From: RZZS01 sp964491785
GTDB lineage: Bacteria; Pseudomonadota; Alphaproteobacteria; Micavibrionales; Micavibrionaceae
Assembly (NCBI GenBank): GCA_964491785.1
Contig: CAZBGS010000009.1
Coordinates: 1 to 64,000 of the forward strand
Direction: 5' to 3'
DNA length: 64,000 nucleotides
Numbering within the stretch: the stretch's first letter is position 1; every line of letters begins with the position of its first letter. The position numbers were made by a program, and so were the translations under genes. Positions 21,071-29,969 of this stretch are shown piece by piece. Below the pieces are notes generated by a model that was not told the origin of the DNA, searched no databases, and saw nothing but the letters and a program-made list of their open reading frames with translations.

Positions 21071-21412
21071 CTATTCCTTGCAATACCTGTTTTTGCGGAT
21101 GGACGCTTCTTTCATATATTCATAATGGTGATTGAAAGTATTGAGCCTGTGGCCGCAATATTCAAGGTTCCGCCCGTCATTCAGGCATTCGACGATATCC
21201 CTTGTTATAGACGGAAGATTGGCCGCTTGCCTGTCAAGGTCTTCCCTGGCCTTGTTGCATTCGGTGGCGTGTATGTCCGGAACGTCCGGAGCCTGCCCGG
21301 GTTTCATCTGTTGCTGAATCTTAGAGCCGCTGGAATTCAGCGGCTTCGCGTCCGCCGTCCCAAACGCCAGAAGCAGTACGCCAATCGCAAAAAACATAAA
21401 TATTCTCTTCAT
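21071..21412 (-). CDS. Small secreted protein of unknown function
   Basis: 113 aa; not recognised. It begins with a clear signal peptide (MKRIFMFFAIGVLLLAFGTADA, cleavage after about residue 22), leaving a mature protein of about 91 residues with four cysteines (CNKA, CLND, CGHR, and RYCKE at the end), suggesting two disulfides in the periplasm. The ATG at 21412 has GGAG upstream. It lies alone, leftward, 68 bases from the stop of nothing co-oriented downstream, so its partners are not evident. Confidence 0.7.
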   Translation of the reverse strand: MKRIFMFFAIGVLLLAFGTADAKPLNSSGSKIQQQMKPGQAPDVPDIHATECNKAREDLDRQAANLPSITRDIVECLNDGRNLEYCGHRLNTFNHHYEYMKEASIRKNRYCKE

Positions 21413-21480
21413 TTGAATTCTCCTTAAAGAATAATCTGGGAACCGCCTATTAGAAACCCGCTTGCGGCTTCAAGTCAACT

Positions 21481-22176
21481 TCATCCGTCGATTCCGGGGA
21501 GGGCAGGGGAGGAAGGCTTTCTGAACAGCCGGTGCTCGGACACATGCATCCCGGCATCCGCCACTGTCTTGAGAACCATAAACAGCAGCAACGCAGCATT
21601 GCCTGCCCCCGCCGCAGTGAACATGCTTCCAAAGATTATGGTGAAGTGCATCGGCACTATCCTTAGGTAAGGATAGAACATCAGCGCCCCGATATTCGGC
21701 TTGCTGTCGCGGAAATCGCGGTTGAAATTATGGACGAACGAAAATCCGTGCGCTCCGGCAAACCCGAGCGCGCACAGCAACAGGAAAGACAGTCGCGGCA
21801 GGTTTTCCATCAGCAGCGGCATCTGCCCCCATAAAAACATCATGTAAATGAGATGGAAAAAGCCGTAATGAATCAGAAAGAAGATCGCAGTCTGGAACTT
21901 GGTTCCTTCTGTCGGCTCCACCGGCCTGTCGTTGATCTGGAAGTTTTCGGTTGAAAACTCCTTGAGGCTGATTATCCGAAGAAAATTGACAAGGCCGATA
22001 ACCACGCTCTGCGCCCAGAAGATCCACATCACCTCGCCAAGATCCCATCCCTGAACCACGGCCATGACAATGGAAAACAGATTTGACGCAACCAGCCCCC
22101 ACAATGACAGATCGGCAAGGATTTCGCCGATGCCGGTATTTTCCCTTTTACCAAAATCAAAATTGAATTCCGCCAT
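21481..22176 (-). CDS. Integral membrane protein, DUF6498-like
   Basis: 231 aa with about five to six membrane segments (for example around 28-45, 50-68, 95-118, 128-148, 165-190). Conserved-looking features are FWAQSVVIGLVN and the HYGFFHLIYMMFLWG stretch, which resemble DUF6498 proteins; the assignment is from memory. No catalytic motif or function is known. It ends 69 bases before the start of the small secreted protein gene and may be its upstream partner. Confidence 0.65.
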   Translation of the reverse strand: MAEFNFDFGKRENTGIGEILADLSLWGLVASNLFSIVMAVVQGWDLGEVMWIFWAQSVVIGLVNFLRIISLKEFSTENFQINDRPVEPTEGTKFQTAIFFLIHYGFFHLIYMMFLWGQMPLLMENLPRLSFLLLCALGFAGAHGFSFVHNFNRDFRDSKPNIGALMFYPYLRIVPMHFTIIFGSMFTAAGAGNAALLLFMVLKTVADAGMHVSEHRLFRKPSSPALPGIDG

Positions 22177-22233
22177 AACCCGCTAATGATAAGCGGAAAT
22201 CCTGCCGCCCGCCAGCGGGAAAACAGCCGGTAT

Positions 22234-24663
22234 TTAGATCTCCAAAGCAGCTTCCTGCTTCGGCGGCCTTCCGGCCGACATCAGCATTTTTTGCTCTATG
22301 ACAAGCGAGGTGTTCGTATCGCCCTTACGGTAATCTATTTTCACTGTGCTTCCTTCGGGGATGCCGCCGTCGAAAACCTTGCGGGCGATAAGGCGGGAAA
22401 CGTATTTGTTAATGGCACGTTCCATCGGTCTGGCTCCCATCTTCTCGTCAAAACCGGCTTCGGCGATAAAGTTACGTGCCGCCTGGGTGACTTCAAGAGT
22501 AATACCGGTTTCTTCAAGCACGCTGGCGGTTTTTTGTGCAATGAATTTATCTACAATCTTTCCAACAACTTCTTTGGGAAGAGAGTTAAATTCAAGAATG
22601 CCGTCCAGACGGTTTCGGAACTCGGGCGAGAACTGGCGGCTAAGCGCTGCTCCCGAAAAATCCCGTTTGAATTTGCTTTGTTTTTCCTGATCGCCGAAAC
22701 CGATCATATTGGCGTTTATCACTCCGCCAGTGGCATTGGTCGTCATAATCAAAATAATGTTGCGGCAATCTGCTTTCTTGCCCCGATTGTCGGTCAGTTT
22801 ACCATGATCCATAACCTGAAGAAGGATGTTGTATATCTCGCTATGAGCTTTTTCGATTTCGTCAAGAAGCACAACGCTATATGGGGATCCATCGATCGCA
22901 TCGGTCAGCAGGCCTCCACGGTCATATCCTACGTACCCGGGAGGTGCGCCGATCAGGCGTGCAACGCTGTTGGATTCGCTATACTCGGACATGTCGAAAC
23001 GGATAAAATTGATGCCGAGCAACTGCGCGGCCCTTTTCGCCAGTTCCGTCTTGCCTACGCCGGTCGGGCCTGTAAACAACAGACTGGCCAGTGGCTTTTC
23101 AGGGTCGCGAAGCCCTCCGGCGCGAGAAACCTGAATTATATCAATAAATTCCTCGATCGCATCATCCTGTCCGAAAATTTCTCCCTTCAATTGATCTTCC
23201 AACTTTGCAATGGCTTTTTTCTCGTCGCCGAGCTTGACAGGCTTGCGGGTAATCGCCGTAAGTTCCCTTTCAACATCCTCGATGGAAACAGTACTTTCGC
23301 GGCGCATTGTGTTTTCACATTTGCGGGCGGCACCGGTTTGATCAAGTAGTTTGATAGCGCTCCCTGGCAGTTGCCTGTCGGTCATAAAACGGGCAGCGCC
23401 TTTAACGGCGGCCATTATAGTTTCTTCGGGATAGCGTAGCTTGTGAGCTTTTCCCAGAAATAAGGCTACTCCCCTGACGATTTCAAGACACTCTCTCTCT
23501 TCAGGAGGCTCGACGGTCTTAATTGTAAATAATTCGGCGAAAGCCGGATTGTCTTCGATGACTTTAAGCCCTGATGGTGTTGTGGTTCCAACGCAGCGCA
23601 GTGTCCGTTGCTTTAACGCAGGAAGGATCATGTTCGCCGCATCCAGAGAACCGCTGGCGCCCCCCGCTCCGAAAACCTGGTGTAGTCCGTCAATAAAAAG
23701 AATGGCGTTCTCTTCCGCCTGAATTTCTTTAAGAACTGTATCGAGTCTTGATTCGAAGTCGCCTCTGTATTTGGTTCCGGCAATCAGATCCCCAAGTGAA
23801 AGCGCATAAATCTGCGCACCGGCCAAAAATTCCGGTACTTTTTTTCTGGCGATCCATTGGGCCAAACCTTCTACGACAGACTTTTTGCCCACGCCGCTTC
23901 TGCCATTGAGCAGCACGTTGGGGCTGAATACCGCTCCCATCGTTTTGATAATCTCGTTAATCTCAACATCACGCCCGATTATCGGCGGATTTTTTAGCGA
24001 ATAGGCTTGTCTGGTCAGATTAACTGCGTATTTATCAAGCGCTCTGACGCCCCGGCCATCACTGGTTTTCTCCTGCCCTGAAGCTTTCCCAGGCGGCGAG
24101 GCGGCATAAGATGGTTCCTCGCTCATCTTTTCGTTATGAATTTTGATTGCATTTAGCATGAATTCATCAAGTAAACTTTTGGCCTCAAGCTGCGAGGCAT
24201 GAGCAGCATTGGAAAAAGTCAGCTTGCCCATCATCTCGATCATATCGATCCATGAATGCAAAAACCCGTCTACCGTATCGGTGTCCACTTTTGATTCAAG
24301 CAGTATCGTCGCAAAATCCGGAAGATTGTATTTGAGCTCCTTGTACTTGGCGGCCTTTCTTGCCCGGCCTAATCTGTCGTTCAAGGCGGCAGACGCCTTG
24401 CCGTCCGAAATATTCTTGGCGTAACGGGTTGAGAGCAGGGTATGGTAAACCTCGGCTGGAATTTCCTGGTTTTCTACATTCCACATTATATTAACAAAAA
24501 GATCGAGCAGATCATCGGCAACGATTTGTGAAAAAGTTCTTCCTGCAGTGCGCGGCAAGCCTTGCAACAGCGGCGAAATTACTTCATCCGCTTGCTGGCA
24601 TTCGCTGATAAATATCTCTAAAAAAGTATAAAAATCCTGTAAATGCTGCCTTTTCATATACAT
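22234..24663 (-). CDS. ClpA-like AAA+ unfoldase with a decayed first ATPase ring and an unusual amino domain
   Basis: 809 aa, two AAA+ modules as in ClpA. D2 looks active: Walker A GPTGVGKT (532-539), Walker B VVLLDE (597-602), a GYVGYDRGG pore loop and an MIGF motif near 653-656, where ClpA carries its ClpP-binding loop. D1 does not look active: Walker A reads GRSGVGKK (Lys261 in place of Thr/Ser), Walker B reads ILFIDG (Gly326 in place of the catalytic Glu), and the Arg-finger region reads FAELF instead of ARRF. The D1 pore loop KYRG is kept. Residues 1-205 show no Clp_N repeat, being a different helical domain ending in a Gly/Ser/Pro linker. No clpS is adjacent. The ATG at 24663 has AGGGA upstream. 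Probably a specialised paralogue rather than the main ClpA. Confidence 0.85.
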   Translation of the reverse strand: MYMKRQHLQDFYTFLEIFISECQQADEVISPLLQGLPRTAGRTFSQIVADDLLDLFVNIMWNVENQEIPAEVYHTLLSTRYAKNISDGKASAALNDRLGRARKAAKYKELKYNLPDFATILLESKVDTDTVDGFLHSWIDMIEMMGKLTFSNAAHASQLEAKSLLDEFMLNAIKIHNEKMSEEPSYAASPPGKASGQEKTSDGRGVRALDKYAVNLTRQAYSLKNPPIIGRDVEINEIIKTMGAVFSPNVLLNGRSGVGKKSVVEGLAQWIARKKVPEFLAGAQIYALSLGDLIAGTKYRGDFESRLDTVLKEIQAEENAILFIDGLHQVFGAGGASGSLDAANMILPALKQRTLRCVGTTTPSGLKVIEDNPAFAELFTIKTVEPPEERECLEIVRGVALFLGKAHKLRYPEETIMAAVKGAARFMTDRQLPGSAIKLLDQTGAARKCENTMRRESTVSIEDVERELTAITRKPVKLGDEKKAIAKLEDQLKGEIFGQDDAIEEFIDIIQVSRAGGLRDPEKPLASLLFTGPTGVGKTELAKRAAQLLGINFIRFDMSEYSESNSVARLIGAPPGYVGYDRGGLLTDAIDGSPYSVVLLDEIEKAHSEIYNILLQVMDHGKLTDNRGKKADCRNIILIMTTNATGGVINANMIGFGDQEKQSKFKRDFSGAALSRQFSPEFRNRLDGILEFNSLPKEVVGKIVDKFIAQKTASVLEETGITLEVTQAARNFIAEAGFDEKMGARPMERAINKYVSRLIARKVFDGGIPEGSTVKIDYRKGDTNTSLVIEQKMLMSAGRPPKQEAALEI

Positions 24664-24734
24664 GAAAATCCCTATGACCCCTTATTATGTTAATGGATGT
24701 AACCAGAAGCCCGAGTTTTCTGCAAGAAGTTTTT

Positions 24735-24757
24735 AAAAAAACCACAGTTTTCTGCGG
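24735..24757 (-). terminator. Rho-independent terminator of the HD-domain gene
   Basis: On the minus strand CCGCAG-AAAA-CTGTGG (six pairs, one G-U) followed by seven T, 12 bases after the stop of the leftward gene at 24770. Confidence 0.75.
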
Positions 24758-24769
24758 CCTCCGGAAAAA

Positions 24770-25348
24770 TTAACACTGGCCGGACAGCCGGTTAAAGCGG
24801 TAAATAAACTCGCGTTTGATCGTTTCCGCGGGCAGTGGATTTACATCGTACTTTCTTCGGAAAACGGGCAGAGGGTTAAAAAAGCGGTCTGCTTCGTCTT
24901 TTGTAAATCCAGCAAGTTGGGTGGCTTCGATCCATGCCGCCGCTCTGTCGGCGGCCTTGATTCTGGCTTTCAGTTCGGTGTCGATTTGTGCCGGAAGACC
25001 GAAGCGGATATGGATGGCGCGCTGAAGTTTCTCTTCGAACTCCCTGTAATCCATGCCAAGAGCTGCCTTGAATGGAGATATCATATCGCCGATCACATAT
25101 TCCGGGGCGTCATGCAGCAGGGCGGCAAGCCGCCATTTGTCGCTCATCTCCCTGCCGATCTCGCTGGCGATCGCTTCGACCAGAAGGCAGTGCTGTGCCA
25201 CCGAAAAAGCGTGATCGCCGATTGTCTGCCCGTTCCATCGCGCCACTCTCGCCAGGCCATGGGCGATATCTTCTATCTCGATATCGACAGGGGCGGGATC
25301 GATAAGGTCAAGCCGCCTTCCCGAAAGCATCCTTTGCCATGCGCGCAT
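24770..25348 (-). CDS. HD-domain phosphohydrolase, YfbR-like
   Basis: 192 aa. Metal-binding HD motifs are visible: GDHAFSVAQH (first His), ALLHDAPEYVIGD (the HD pair) and a late Asp in KAADRAA. This layout resembles YfbR-type 5'-deoxynucleotidases, which trim dNMPs to deoxynucleosides, but alphaproteobacterial members are mostly uncharacterised. Divergent from ssb across an 82-base gap. The start ATG at 25348 is plausible but lacks a strong ribosome-binding site. Confidence 0.8.
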   Translation of the reverse strand: MRAWQRMLSGRRLDLIDPAPVDIEIEDIAHGLARVARWNGQTIGDHAFSVAQHCLLVEAIASEIGREMSDKWRLAALLHDAPEYVIGDMISPFKAALGMDYREFEEKLQRAIHIRFGLPAQIDTELKARIKAADRAAAWIEATQLAGFTKDEADRFFNPLPVFRRKYDVNPLPAETIKREFIYRFNRLSGQC

Positions 25349-25430
25349 AACTTTCCTCTTTATCTCTTCCCGGCTATGATTATAGTTAAGCCAGATCCCT
25401 TAATTGAAGCAAAGAGAGAAAGAACGAAAA

Positions 25431-25898
25431 ATGGCAGGCAGTGTCAACAAGGTTATTCTGGTCGGTAATCTGGGTCGCGATCCCGAAATCAGAACTATGC
25501 AGTCCGGGGACAAGGTCTGCAACCTGACCATAGCCACATCCGAAAACTGGAAAGACCGCAGCACCGGAGAGAGGAAAGAGCGAACCGAATGGCACCGCGT
25601 GGTCATTTTTAACCAGCCGCTCGCCGGCGTTGCCGAGCAGTATTTGCGCAAAGGTGCCAAGGTCTATATCGAGGGCCAGCTTGAAACCCGCAAATGGACG
25701 GATCAGCAGGGCCAGGAAAAATACTCCACCGAAGTCGTCCTGCGGCCTTTCCGCGGCGAACTTACCATGCTCGACTCCAAAGGCGGCGGCGCACCAGCGG
25801 GTGAATATTCCGGCGGCTCGGAGCCTTCCGGCTATTCCAATGCCGCTCCGTCAGGCCAGACGGCAACCGACGAATTCGAAGATGAAATACCGTTTTAA
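25431..25898 (+). CDS. ssb: Single-stranded DNA-binding protein
   Basis: 155 aa. An OB-fold domain (about 1-110) opens with MAGSVNKVILVGNLGRDPE; a Gly/Ser/Pro-rich tail follows and ends EDEIPF, the partner-binding tip of bacterial SSB. It coats single-stranded DNA and recruits replication and repair enzymes. Start ATG at 25431; upstream in-frame codons to 25404 (MKQREKER) are not family-like. Followed 20 bases later by the DUF2059 gene, so possibly co-transcribed. Confidence 0.96.
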   Translation: MAGSVNKVILVGNLGRDPEIRTMQSGDKVCNLTIATSENWKDRSTGERKERTEWHRVVIFNQPLAGVAEQYLRKGAKVYIEGQLETRKWTDQQGQEKYSTEVVLRPFRGELTMLDSKGGGAPAGEYSGGSEPSGYSNAAPSGQTATDEFEDEIPF

Positions 25899-25918
25899 AC
25901 ACTGAAAGGCGTACAGTA

Positions 25919-26356
25919 ATGAAAAAGTACCTCTCATCTATCGCACTGGCGGCGCTGATAACCTTTGCCCAGCCGTCTCTTGCTCAGGAAGCGGATTCAG
26001 GCATGAACCAGAGACTGGAACTTGCCGCCAGAATGCACGAGATAAGACCCGCCCGCGAGCAGATAGACGCCGCGGTCGAGCAGGTCTCAAGCGCCCTCCC
26101 GGCCGGAGAAAAAGAAGCTTTCCGGCTTGCCATTAAAAACGCCCTCGACTATCAGGCGCTGGAGCGCCATTCGATTGAGTCAATGGCAAAGGTCTTCACT
26201 CTTGAGGAGTTGCAGGCCATGGTCGATTTTTACAGCAAACCGGAAGCCGGAAGCATCACCGACAAGCTTGGAGAATATAACAAGCTCATTGAGCCCAAGG
26301 TTTTTGAAATGCTGGATCAGGCGATTCTCGACGTCCGTACAGGCAAGAAACCCTGA
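25919..26356 (+). CDS. DUF2059-family secreted protein
   Basis: 145 aa with a signal peptide (MKKYLSSIALAALITFAQPSLAQ). The mature part is helical and carries the DUF2059 hallmark: an acidic TLEELQAMVDFYSKPEAGS segment (about 100-120). Function unknown; it probably acts in the periplasm. ATG at 25919 with AAAGG upstream, 20 bases after ssb. Confidence 0.8.
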   Translation: MKKYLSSIALAALITFAQPSLAQEADSGMNQRLELAARMHEIRPAREQIDAAVEQVSSALPAGEKEAFRLAIKNALDYQALERHSIESMAKVFTLEELQAMVDFYSKPEAGSITDKLGEYNKLIEPKVFEMLDQAILDVRTGKKP

Positions 26357-26401
26357 TTAATCTGGCTTTCTCAATGGTTTAATCCAGGGAAACGCGATGA
26401 G

Positions 26402-28654
26402 CTACTTGCTCGTGGCCACACACACTCCGTCCCAGTCGGGGCCGGGCAGGTCGTCCAGCATTTTCTCTGTCCTGAGACGGTAAACCTCATACAGCGTTTC
26501 CAGGCGATCCCCCGAAATCTTCCGGCATTTTTCCGCCATTGAAAGCGCCCTGTCGAAATTCTGGGTACGGTATGAGGTGATCATTTCCTTGTGCGCGCTC
26601 TCCCAGAGAATAAACTCCTCGCTCTGCGCGTATTCAGGATCGCCGGCCAGGGTAAACACCCGCACCGGTTTGATCTTTCCTTTTACCCTGATCAGATCGA
26701 CCTCCAGCGTGGCGAATTCGCCTGCCGCCCGCCAGGTCTTCTCGCCGATCAGATTGGTAAGCCCGTAATTTTTGGTCTGGCCCTCCAGGCGTGAGGCGAG
26801 GTTGACCGTGTCCCCAAGGGCGGAGTAAGCGAAGCGCTGCCGCGATCCCATATTGCCGATCGATGCCGGCCCGGTGTTGATCCCGATCCCGGCGTTCAGC
26901 ACTATCGGCTCCTTGCCCTCGGCCGCTGCCCTTTCGGCGAGCGCCCTGTTGATCGGCGCCAGAGCCTCGTTCATTTTCAGCGCCGTCATGCACGCATGCT
27001 GCGCATGCCCCTCGTCGTCGAGCGGCGCGTTCCAGAAAGCCATCATCGCGTCGCCCATATATTTATCGATGGTTCCCCGGTTATGCATGACAAGATCCGA
27101 CATGGGAGTAAGGAAATCGTTCATCAGCTGGATCAGCTCTTCCGGCGCAAGCCCTTCGGAGATGGTAGTGAAGCTGCGTATATCGGTGAACATAACGGTA
27201 AGTTCGCGAACCTCCCCTCCCAGCTTGAGCTTGTCGGGATGCCGGGTCAGTTCCTTCATGAAATCGGGTGAAATATAGAGACCGAACGCGTTACGGATCT
27301 GCCGCCTCTCTGTCTCCGTTCTGATATAGGTAAGCAGCGAGGAAGTCGTAAAGAGCGCCATAAGCGATATTCCGGGGAACACCGGATCCACGAGCAGGCC
27401 GTAAACCGAAAACGCGTGCCATGAAAGCAAGGTTACCAGACCGACTATCAGCATGGTAAATGAAGCCAGGAACACCGCGCCCACAAAAGGCGCAAGACCG
27501 ATGATAATCAGACCTATCACCACCAGAAACGCCAGCTCCGCGCCTTCAAGTATTTTGGGCCTTAACAGAAATTTTTCCTGAAGCACTTGCTCGATCACGT
27601 TCACATGCAGTTCAACTCCGGGAATAAACAGATTGAGCGGCGTGGATCGAAGATCCTTCAGTCCCTCCGCGCTGGTGCCGACCAGAACGATCTTGCCGCT
27701 GACTTCCGAAGGCTCGATCTCCCTGTCTATTATCTTCCAGGCCGGGATGTACTTCTCCGTTCTGGCTTTGGAGAAATAGACGTTCATCTGCCCGTCGTGG
27801 TCGAGCGGAATCCGGTATTTGCCGATCTGTATCAGAAAAGGCGGCTTCAGCGGCCCGCTGTCTTTGGCGCCGAGCGCGTCAATTTTAATGGGAAGATTGG
27901 GGTTCTGGGCCACTCTCAAGGCTTCGATGGCCAGTGAGGGATAAAGGTTCACGGTGCTTTTTTGCCCGCTTTCCATCCGGAATAAAACCGGTACCGATCG
28001 GATAAGCCCGTCCACTTCCGCCCTGACCCCGAAACAGCCGTTCCCCGCAGCCGCACGCGGCAGCTCAGGTATATTGGTCGTGACCCCGACGATAGTGGGC
28101 ACTGTATTCTTGAGGCTCTGGGCCTCCTTGCGGACAATCATCGAGGTGGCGAGAACCGGATCCCGCCGCGTTGCTTCTCTGGCCGATGTCCAGATGAAAG
28201 CCGTTACCACGTTTCCGGCGCTCCGTATCGAATCGACGAATATCTGGTCGTTGTCGGGCATGGCGGACAGTATCTCCGCGACTTCACCCGGCATGTGTCT
28301 GGCCAGCGCCCGCGGTGAAGTCCGGTCATATTCCGGGAACACCATATCGAATACAATCGCCCGCGCCCCCATGTCCTTGAGATTGTCGACGAGTTTGGCC
28401 ACAACGTTGCGCGGCCAGGGCCACTGGCCAAGATTATCCCTGCCAAGCGAGATTTCGTCGATATCGACTATCGCCACATGCTCCGACGGCGATCTGGGCT
28501 TTATCTGGTTGTATGTGTCGAAGGCGATGAATCTAAGCGATTTGATCCAGCTGTAATCATGCGTCCGAAGCACGAACATGCAGCCAAGCATCCCGATCAT
28601 AACGGCCAGATGAACCCAGCGATTTATCAGCCATTTCGACAGGGAAACGCTCAT
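26402..28654 (-). CDS. CHASE2-domain adenylate/guanylate cyclase
   Basis: 750 aa membrane receptor making a cyclic nucleotide. Order: a short cytoplasmic start, a membrane segment (about 13-29), an extracytoplasmic CHASE2 sensor domain (about 35-365, with VDIDEISL and VGTSAEGL motifs), three closely spaced membrane segments (about 370-440), and a class III cyclase domain (about 490-680). The catalytic domain keeps both metal-binding Asp (MFTDIRSF and MGDAMMAF) and the YSALGDTVNLASRLE motif. The choice between cAMP and cGMP cannot be read with certainty. Start ATG at 28654, four bases after the hlyD-like stop; the frame is open to 28831 but that would overlap hlyD. Last gene of the type I secretion operon. 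Confidence 0.92.
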   Translation of the reverse strand: MSVSLSKWLINRWVHLAVMIGMLGCMFVLRTHDYSWIKSLRFIAFDTYNQIKPRSPSEHVAIVDIDEISLGRDNLGQWPWPRNVVAKLVDNLKDMGARAIVFDMVFPEYDRTSPRALARHMPGEVAEILSAMPDNDQIFVDSIRSAGNVVTAFIWTSAREATRRDPVLATSMIVRKEAQSLKNTVPTIVGVTTNIPELPRAAAGNGCFGVRAEVDGLIRSVPVLFRMESGQKSTVNLYPSLAIEALRVAQNPNLPIKIDALGAKDSGPLKPPFLIQIGKYRIPLDHDGQMNVYFSKARTEKYIPAWKIIDREIEPSEVSGKIVLVGTSAEGLKDLRSTPLNLFIPGVELHVNVIEQVLQEKFLLRPKILEGAELAFLVVIGLIIIGLAPFVGAVFLASFTMLIVGLVTLLSWHAFSVYGLLVDPVFPGISLMALFTTSSLLTYIRTETERRQIRNAFGLYISPDFMKELTRHPDKLKLGGEVRELTVMFTDIRSFTTISEGLAPEELIQLMNDFLTPMSDLVMHNRGTIDKYMGDAMMAFWNAPLDDEGHAQHACMTALKMNEALAPINRALAERAAAEGKEPIVLNAGIGINTGPASIGNMGSRQRFAYSALGDTVNLASRLEGQTKNYGLTNLIGEKTWRAAGEFATLEVDLIRVKGKIKPVRVFTLAGDPEYAQSEEFILWESAHKEMITSYRTQNFDRALSMAEKCRKISGDRLETLYEVYRLRTEKMLDDLPGPDWDGVCVATSK

Positions 28655-28658
28655 AGGC

Positions 28659-29969
28659 CTACCGTTCCCTGAAAGCCTTGTCGCTGGCCTGAAGGATAGG
28701 CTTTGCAAGGTATTCGAGAATGGTTCTTTTGCCGGTGATGATATCGGTACTCGCCACCATGCCGGGGGTAACGGGCAGCGGGTTTTCGGCGCTGCCGAGA
28801 TAATTGCGGTCTGTGCGCACTTCGATCTCAAAGAAGATATGGCCCTCCCTGTCGGTCACGCTGCTGGCACCGATCCTCTCCAGATGCCCCTCCAGAGTGC
28901 CGTAGCGACGCGGATCGTAGGCGCTGATACTGACCTTGACCGGCTGGCCCTTTTCAAGAAAGGCGATATCGTTGGGCGAGACCTTGGCGACGATCTTCAG
29001 GTCGTCGTCAATCGGCACTATTTCCACCAGCCGGTGTGCCGGCTCGATCACCCCGCCTATGGTTTTGATGGCGATATTGTTAACTATACCGGCTACCGGA
29101 GATCTGATTTCGGTGCGGAATACCCTGTCCCCGATGGTCTTGAGACTTTCCTGAAGCGCCGAGATTTCCGTCTCCACCGCGTTCAGCTCAGACAAAACCT
29201 GCGTCCGGTGCTTGTCGCCCTGATCCTTCAATTCGTTATTGAATGCGCGCAGTTGCGCTTCAAGCCCGGTACGTCGTTCCTTTGCCGCCCTGATCTGCCC
29301 CGAAAGATCCGCCAGCTCCCTTTGCAGCCTGATTTCGTCGATCTTTGGCGCGGCCTTCTGCTGAACCATCTTTCTGGTAATCTCCAGCTCTTCCTGAAGC
29401 AGTGAATGGCTGCTGTTGAAACTGGAGATCCTCGCGGCGATTTCCGCCAGTTCGGCTTCGCCCCTGTTGATCTTGTCCTTGAGAATCTCGATCGCGTTGC
29501 CAAGTTCCGACTGCCGAGAATTATAAAGCGAAAGCTCGTTCGCCGCGATTTTCGGGGCTTTTTCGGTTATCTGCGTGGGCAGGACGAAAGGCTCCCCCTT
29601 CGCCTCGGCCTCAAGCCGGGCCTTCTTGGCGGTAAGCGAAAGGAATTTGGCCTCGGTTCCCCGTTCCTCGGAAGAGAACTGGATATCGCTGATGCGCAGC
29701 AGCACCTGGCCTTTCTCGACGATGTCCCCCTCGAAGGTAAGCAGTTCCTGAAGTATTCCGCCCTCAAGGCTTTGCACGACCTGTATCTCGCGGGTCGGCA
29801 CGACCTGCCCCTGACCCTTAGCCAGAACCTCTATCTCGCATACTGCCGCCCAGATAAAGAACAGAACCACCAGAACGACAATGCAGATAAGCAGAAGATT
29901 GGCGGCCAGGGCAGGGCGCATATGCTTTGCGGCATCGAGTTCGGCCATGAAGTCGGTATCGGCGCTCAT
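28659..29969 (-). CDS. HlyD/LapC-family membrane fusion protein of type I secretion
   Basis: 436 aa. One membrane segment (about 22-44), then a barrel-sandwich lipoyl-like half (QVVQSLEGGILQELL), a long coiled-coil hairpin (about 110-285) and the second half with the RSPVAGIVNNI motif. Such adaptors bridge the inner-membrane ABC exporter and outer-membrane TolC. The ATG overlaps the stop of the ABC gene by four bases (ATGA), so the genes are coupled. Substrate presumed to be an RTX protein such as the one at 1-10.3 kb. Confidence 0.95.
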   Translation of the reverse strand: MSADTDFMAELDAAKHMRPALAANLLLICIVVLVVLFFIWAAVCEIEVLAKGQGQVVPTREIQVVQSLEGGILQELLTFEGDIVEKGQVLLRISDIQFSSEERGTEAKFLSLTAKKARLEAEAKGEPFVLPTQITEKAPKIAANELSLYNSRQSELGNAIEILKDKINRGEAELAEIAARISSFNSSHSLLQEELEITRKMVQQKAAPKIDEIRLQRELADLSGQIRAAKERRTGLEAQLRAFNNELKDQGDKHRTQVLSELNAVETEISALQESLKTIGDRVFRTEIRSPVAGIVNNIAIKTIGGVIEPAHRLVEIVPIDDDLKIVAKVSPNDIAFLEKGQPVKVSISAYDPRRYGTLEGHLERIGASSVTDREGHIFFEIEVRTDRNYLGSAENPLPVTPGMVASTDIITGKRTILEYLAKPILQASDKAFRER

